Positions 58,230-64,000 of a stretch of 64,000 nt of DNA are shown one piece after another. The stretch spans positions 24,693,648 to 24,757,647 of the forward strand of contig OY986967.1 in assembly GCA_963920575.1 (NCBI GenBank), given 5' to 3'. The notes under the pieces are model-generated. The model had not been told where the DNA came from. It did no database searches and was given only the letters and a program-made list of their open reading frames with translations. The DNA is from Narthecium ossifragum. Its lineage: Eukaryota; Streptophyta; Magnoliopsida; Dioscoreales; Nartheciaceae. Each line of letters starts with the position of its first letter. The first letter of the stretch is position 1. The translations under genes and the position numbers were made by a program.

Positions 58230-58539
58230 CTTTATGCTAGTTCCTTTTTTATGAGCTTTCTTGACAACAGGTGCAGCCTTATCATAGCCAATTTTCTGAA
58301 AATAATTAAAATGCCATGTCATGATATTGTTTCAAGTAAGACAATCAAATAGAGGGGAAAATAATAGGATGTGAACTAACAGGGTTCAAAGATATTACAA
58401 GCATCAGGGACTGCAAGAGACAAACAATCAAGTATCATGTCAGTTAGAATACATATGAGATCTCTTGTTCTTCTATTTCAGTTTGACAAAATTTACCTCA
58501 TGGAGAAACTTTTGAATTATCAATAATCACCATTAGCAG
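58230..58539 (-). pseudogene. FUM1: Fumarate hydratase C-terminal exon relics
   Basis: Three minus-strand pieces with GT-AG borders: 58497-58539 (AN then a stop, ending KFLHE in a shifted frame), 58381-58410 (SLMLVISLNP) and 58230-58295 (KIGYDKAAPVVKKAHKKGTS then IK). They match, in order and phase, the fumarase segment LLHE-SLMLVTSLNP-KIGYDxAAxVxKKAHKEG. The catalytic core upstream and the final exon (EAAL...EKMIGP type) are absent, and the first piece has lost its frame. This is an intron-bearing fragment of a mitochondrial or cytosolic fumarase gene. Confidence 0.7.
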
Positions 58540-61500
58540 CTACAAATTATGAGTCAATAATCACCAGCCAATAAGTCCACAATGAACAAACAAAACCATT
58601 CAAAAGAGCTAAGAAACTTGATGAAAGTTGGAATAAAAATGGCAGCCATTGAAGATAAGAAACTTCAAATCTGATGAATTAATACTCATAGTTTCTTTGT
58701 CAAATCAGCGCATTTGCTTGATAGAGAAAGAGCCAAATAAGAAATTAAAGAATTATTGGGAAACATTAATACTAACCAATGCCTCAAATTTGGATCGCAC
58801 ATATTCCATACCTTTCCTGATGGCTTCGAAAGCAAACCAAGTAACATGTAAACTGTTGTCAGGGACATGAGTTAGCATAACCAAAAATGATATGATAACT
58901 CATCATCAACATCAATAGCAACATCACAGTAGTTTAAACCTTTAGATTTTTTTACCAAGTGGCAACCAATCCAACAAAGGGGACAAAATGTCTACCTTCA
59001 CCACTAAAGGTTCTCAAACAAAGTTAGCAAAGGAATCGGCATAGATATGCAAAAAAGCATAATGACATTAGCACACGGTCACATGCATAGATCTGCTTTC
59101 CCTTGCTCTTCTTCAAGTGCAGAGAGGAGTCGAGGGCTTGGCAGCGGAGTGAATAACTCTTCAGGCAGCTGAAGATTGACAAACTTGGTAAAAGTTACCA
59201 CCAGTCTCCCTGTAGGCACGATAGACAAGGAAAGCTGAACAAACAGGAAGGAATTAAAATTCAGATTAAGCAATCTATATCTGTGCTTGTGTTTTCTTTA
59301 CACGTTCAATTCTATTGATCCGTTTAAGAAAAGCATGTCTTGGATAGCATTTATGGGGTCATTTATACACCAAGTTTCATACTATAAACAATTTATGTAA
59401 TAATCAGAAGCTCAAAGGATTGCAGTTGTGTATCAATAACTTCATATTGCATTTAAATATCCTCTATGCTCAAAAATGGGTATTCAGTTTTCCTGTTCTT
59501 GACATATTTGTAACTCAGCAACAAGTACTGGCCTAAATCCTTCAAGTGATAAAATTCATGTAAGCACTAGCTCTATCCTCACTCTAAATGTCAACATTCA
59601 CATAGATTTTGGTTTATGGACGGAAAGTTTGGTTTCTGAAAGAAAATTGTAATGGACATTGTTCTAACATCACATTTTTCACTCTCTAGTTACCTCAATG
59701 ATGTATTCCATATCTCATCTAGATGTAATAACTAAAAGGCACCATGAAACTGTATCTTTAGCAGCATCCTTTGATCGCAACTGATCAAACTATTCCATTT
59801 CATCAACTATACATATAAGTAATTTGATTGGTATGTGAATAAAACATGACTTCACATATTAAGTGAAGTTCAGATATATGTATTGAGCTTTTGATGAACT
59901 CAAAGTATTTTACGTACAAAGCTGTGAAGCACAGAATTGATATGAAAACTAGACATTGAAGCAAAATCAAAAGAGCTGCATTTTACAAAGAATAACAAGA
60001 TTTGTTATCTTAATTGACTACTTTTGGCTTCAAAGAAAAAAATGTACTACTACAATAGTCAAGGCTGAAGTCAAAGAACAAATTAACCATTGTTGATATG
60101 TCCAAAGTGACAAGAGTCCAATAGTTGTTGGGGCAATGAAGGCAAAGTGTCAAAGACAAACTAGCTACCACCCTGGTTCACCACTTTTACGGCCCAGCAA
60201 CTTGCTTCAAGAAATATTGAGCAATTGTGTTGGAGAGAAGCAAAGACAGTGTGGCAATAATGACAGTAACCCATGTCCAGTCAAAAAATTGAGCTATCAT
60301 TAAGAAGGTCCATGTGCAGATCCTTCATATTCCAACAGAAAAGAAGTAAAATAATTACCACAAATAAATCATCTCGACTTTAACCATAGAAAGTTGGCCA
60401 TCTTGAAGAGTTTCACCTCTTTAATGTCAAAGTCTAGTAACTCAATGCTCTTCGTATATATTCCTACTTTTAGTACGTTTGCACCTGATATGCAAAAGAC
60501 TCGTAGGCTATCACATTTAGGTGATTTTTTAGATCAGTTTTCATCCTTTAAATATCTTCAATTAAAAAGGCCATTGAGTTTTCGTCCTTAAAACATCTAC
60601 CATTTAAAACTTCATATCCAAGCAAAATCAAATTGTTTCCTGGACAATTAGCCAAATATAATATATCTAATTGAGTTGTATATGATCTTAATCAGGCAAT
60701 TTATAGCATAGTTTGTTCGAATTGAAATTACACTCTTAGTTTCCAGAGTCAATCGTTCTTAATCAGGCAATTTATAGCATAGTTTGTGTGCGCTGTAGGT
60801 ATTTGATTAAACAGAGTCAATCGTTCTTATCATTCTTTACTTACAAGAGAGTAATCGATGAAAGATGAGTTACATAGTTTATATGAACTTGATCAGGTTA
60901 TATGGTTACTCTGGAGAGAAATTGATCACTACTGCACAAAAACCAACATAAGGTCAATTTTGAACTACTAATTGATTTGTCATATTTAATTTTGAAGCAT
61001 CACAATCGCAAAGAAAGCTCACCAAGCTGCTTTAAATCACATAACATGTGGAATGGAAATGAGTATGAAGTTAGTAAATGTGCTACTCCACTCTAATAGT
61101 TTCAAAATCTAGCAGAGAAAATAAGCAGGAAACGTATGTCAACAAGAACAACTCAAAAGTCAAGCTAATAAAACAACTTCACATATATCATCACATAAAA
61201 CCGTAAAACTCACCTCAAGATCCTACAAATGCAAGAATAAGTCCAGACCTAGATAATAAGAATGTTAGAAAAATTAGAACATAAAGTAATCAAGATCCTA
61301 CCAATGCAAACCTCAAAAAGAGGAATCTGTGAAGCACTTTCTGAGATGATTTTGCCTCATTTACGGAAGAACGCTCTTGAACTTTAAGAAAAAACGAGAT
61401 ACAAGAGATTAGAAGGAGGAAGAGAAATGAGATTCGAACCTTCTTGAGTATAACTGCTTTGTAAGCTTAAATGGTGATTAGAGAAGACCCAAAAACCTTT

Positions 61501-61869
61501 ATAAACGCGCGACGAGAGAGCCTCTATTGCCAACAAGATCTCCAGTTCGTCAGTGGTGAGGCATCCACTAGCGAACGGTTGGGGGTTTCCTCGGCAGCAC
61601 GCTGATCCGCTAGCGACGGACTGCGAGGAGTGGCCCCAATGGGGGGCGGTGCCCTAAGTTTTTTCATATGAGAAGATGGAGGGGGGTAGTTTTGAATGGA
61701 AGTGGCTTAGTTGGCTATTTTGTCACATTAAAAACCCTTGTAGCTGGCTATTTGCTCGTATTGAAAACTGCCACGTGCACTGCCACATGGGATCGGTGTA
61801 AAAAACCGGCCTAATCAGTCGGTGTGAATATCACGGTTCAATACCTTTTACAGCGTTAACGGGTGAGGA
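58540..61869. other. Spacer with no recognised gene
   Basis: AT-rich with short frames. The minus-strand frame at 59079-59273 (LPEELFTPLPSPRLLSALEE) and a piece near 58790-58860 look faintly protein-like but match no family I know and do not join by phase. AATCAGGCAATTTATAGCAT is repeated at about 60691 and 60757. A segment at about 61785-61835 is an inverted copy of 53490-53545. Confidence 0.3.
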
Positions 61870-62032
61870 TCCGGGAATTGAGAACCCGGGTCCGATAATG
61901 TTTCGGATGTAAACCAAACTTCGTCCCAGGTCAGCACCCCTTCAACAAGAGTCTTTGTCTGTCCTCCTTGTTCTTCACCTAATCCTCCTCATCCTCTCTT
62001 CTCCTCAATCCCATCCATTGCTGAAAGGTACG

Positions 62033-62068
<36 letters not shown>

Positions 62069-62419
62069 CTCTCTATCCACTAATCTCTATCTGTTGTGAA
62101 ACTGTGTAGAAGAACCTTGCCATCAATAACAATAACATCCCTGGATGTTATCTCCAAATAGAGAGAGAGGATGGAGAAGTTGGCAGCTTCTTGGATTCTG
62201 TTTTCCTCTCTGTATAATCCATCTTTGTTATTAAGAAGAAGTGGGGTTTTTAGATGAGTTGTTCTGATTTATTAATATCGCCGGAGACAACTTTCAAGAA
62301 TGATTCTGGTCTTTCTTTTATTTTATTGTTGAACTTCTGGGAGATTCACTCTCCATCGATCCTAGGGGTCCCCTTCACTAGAGCTTCTCTTCTTTTTCCG
62401 TTCCGAAAGATTGCTTCGA
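61870..62419 (+). promoter_or_regulatory. Promoter and 5' leader of the gene at 62420, with (TC)n(AT)n microsatellite
   Basis: A pyrimidine-rich stretch with CTCCTCATCCTCTCTTCTCC at 61985-62010 runs to a good donor, AAAGGTACGT, at 62024-62033, suggesting a 5' UTR exon and intron. A (TC)n then (AT)n microsatellite is at about 62034-62070. The acceptor before 62420 is not certain. Confidence 0.4.
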
Positions 62420-63952
62420 ATGGCCGCGCCACCCTCGTCTTCGGATAACCAGCAACCTCCCGCCGACCAAACCCCAGCCGATGCCGGCCACCAGAGCCGT
62501 CAAAATGACGAAGAGGTGATCATCTCTTCTATTCCCGTAACTTTCTCTCGTCGTTTCTTGGTTATTGTTTATCCATTCTAATTTGGTATCGGAGCCTTCC
62601 AGGATACTTTCAATCCCTGGTATGCTGATCTGGCTGAAAGGCAAGTGGAAGAAAGAGACCAGTAAGACAAAGCTGACTGAGCTCAGTGCTTTCTTATACT
62701 GGTTTAGTTCTTTGATCTTGCTTAAGGAAATCTCAAAACTATCTTACTTGCTTAAGGAAACTTTCAATTCCCAGTACCCTTTAAATATAGGGATAGCATA
62801 TCCCTCAAGTTTCCAATTCATATAAGTTTTTCTAAGATAGTTTGGATTACTGCCGTAATTTACAAGGCTAATGATGTTGAAATCAAGGTTTTAGAAGATT
62901 CTCAATAAGCATGTAAAGTTCTTTTAAACCACATGTTGTTCCCTCTTTCTTACTGTTGCAGATTTGCATCTTCAGATTTGAAGAGTGTCTTTTTATGTAG
63001 ATCCTGGGAGTGCAATTCATGATTTATGCTTGGTGAATGTGTTAAGGTAGATATATGCTGTTAGTTGAGGAGGAAGATGGAATTCGGGTTGCCATCACAT
63101 TCTCAAAGTGTTGCTTGGTTGAAAAAAGAAAATGGAACTTAGTGTCATAGATGTCTTGGACATGTCATATGGAAGCATGATACTTGATTGCCAATTACGA
63201 CCATCTCATGCCGAGCTTTATGATCTTTATATGAAGGAAGAAATACTCAAGAATACTTAGGATCTTGGATTTTTTTGACTCTGATAAATATGTTGATTGT
63301 ATTAGAGACAAGATGACCAAGTAGTGAAAGTTGCTCTCGCTCCCCACCCACCCACGCGGGGAATGCTCCTGCGTGTGGAGGCATGAGCATTTGCAATATC
63401 ACATATTGAAACTAACCATCTTAAAATGTTTTATTTGATACAGTTTCTTTCTTTGTCCACAACTTTTTACAACTGTCTTAATCCTGTTTCTCTCGTTGGA
63501 TTAAAGTTTCTGATGGGAAAATTGTAATGCTTCCTTGATCTATTTCCTTATAGGAGATTTTCTTCTGTTTCATAAACTTTAATTTCTATTACCTTCATAT
63601 ATTTTCTATAACGTTTCAATGGTATGTCATATGTGATTAAAAAAATGGACGAGGCTACCTTTGAAAGGCGAGAAGCCAATCATTAACGTCATGTGCATGT
63701 CGAAAATGAGTTGCTTATTTCTTAGTGATTAGATTATATCATTCATAAAGGAGATGCCAATTCTAAATCCTGCGTAGATATTGCTTGCAGCAATTTTGTC
63801 AAGCTTTGGTTAGCATGAAATAGTTTAACATTTGGTCATCCTCTCCAGGAATGAATTTGCTGCAGAACGCCTCTATAAGTGCAACAAATACATAGCCTTG
63901 TATTCTAGACGATTGAAGTCAAAATACTTTTCGATGAAAGCTTTTGATGGAG
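62420..63952 (+). CDS. Unrecognised gene, first three coding exons (continues beyond the window)
   Basis: Exons 62420-62515, 62603-62661 and 63849-63952 have GT-AG borders and join in phase. The protein starts MAAPPSSSDNQQPPADQTPA, continues DTFNPWYADLAERQVEERDQ and then NEFAAERLYKCNKYIALYSR and RLKSKYFSMKAFDG. The N-terminus is a polar, Pro/Gln-rich low-complexity region; the middle is acidic and helical; the third exon is basic. I do not know the family. Exact phase agreement across a 1.2 kb intron, a CTC-rich leader upstream and a GC-rich start exon support a real gene. The rest lies outside the window. Confidence 0.6.
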
Positions 63953-64000
63953 GTAAATTATGAAGGCAACTCTAGTGTAAGAAATTATGGTGAATCTGTT

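Overview
The window is nuclear DNA of a flowering plant. It carries split genes with GT-AG introns, two genes for chloroplast proteins (SppA protease and chaperonin Cpn60 beta 4), a ribosome-biogenesis gene of the TEX10/Ipi1 family, and dense plant-type transposons (Athila-like LTR element, solo LTRs, Pack-MULE, Harbinger-type MITE, Helitron ends, plant-mobile-domain pseudogene). Nothing seen fixes the species. Most single open reading frames are exons read past their splice sites or chance frames, so genes were assembled exon by exon from splice signals, codon phase and remembered protein families. No database search was run.

Layout. 1-2083 (+): last four exons of SPPA1, whose 5' part lies outside the window. 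3635-3784 (-): a 49-residue membrane microprotein behind a TATA box. 5171-11290 (-): complete 13-exon CPN60B4 (599 residues). 11627-13822: fragment of a long LTR split by a 1.8 kb Pack-MULE that carries a piece of a CCT-motif (CMF) gene. 14061-14142: 5S rRNA-derived fragment. 16493-41246 (-): TEX10/Ipi1 homologue. Eight N-terminal exons (20875-41246) join cleanly in phase, two candidate terminal exons lie at 16493-16807, and the middle of the protein is not found. Its introns hold a 2.5 kb solo LTR (17117-19605), a Harbinger-type MITE with a 108-bp tandem array (19739-20784) and an 8.1 kb Athila-like element (22240-30360) whose gag region is present twice as a large inverted repeat.

42405-62000 is gene-poor: a MULE transposase tail, a 20-bp minisatellite, two Helitron 3' ends around an AT-rich array, a plant-mobile-domain pseudogene split by a 2.3 kb solo LTR, an LTR-like relic, a decayed RPN1 copy, a 1.9 kb satellite-like block built on a short ACAATCGCACAATA-type unit, and fumarase exon relics. 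62420-63952 (+): first three coding exons of an unrecognised gene running off the right edge.

The three main host genes (SPPA1, CPN60B4, TEX10-like) are not a functional cluster, although the first two products both act in the chloroplast. The main message is how transposons reshaped the introns and spacers: four insertions (Pack-MULE, two solo LTRs, Athila-like element) have readable target-site duplications, and at two of them the pre-insertion sequence can be inferred.
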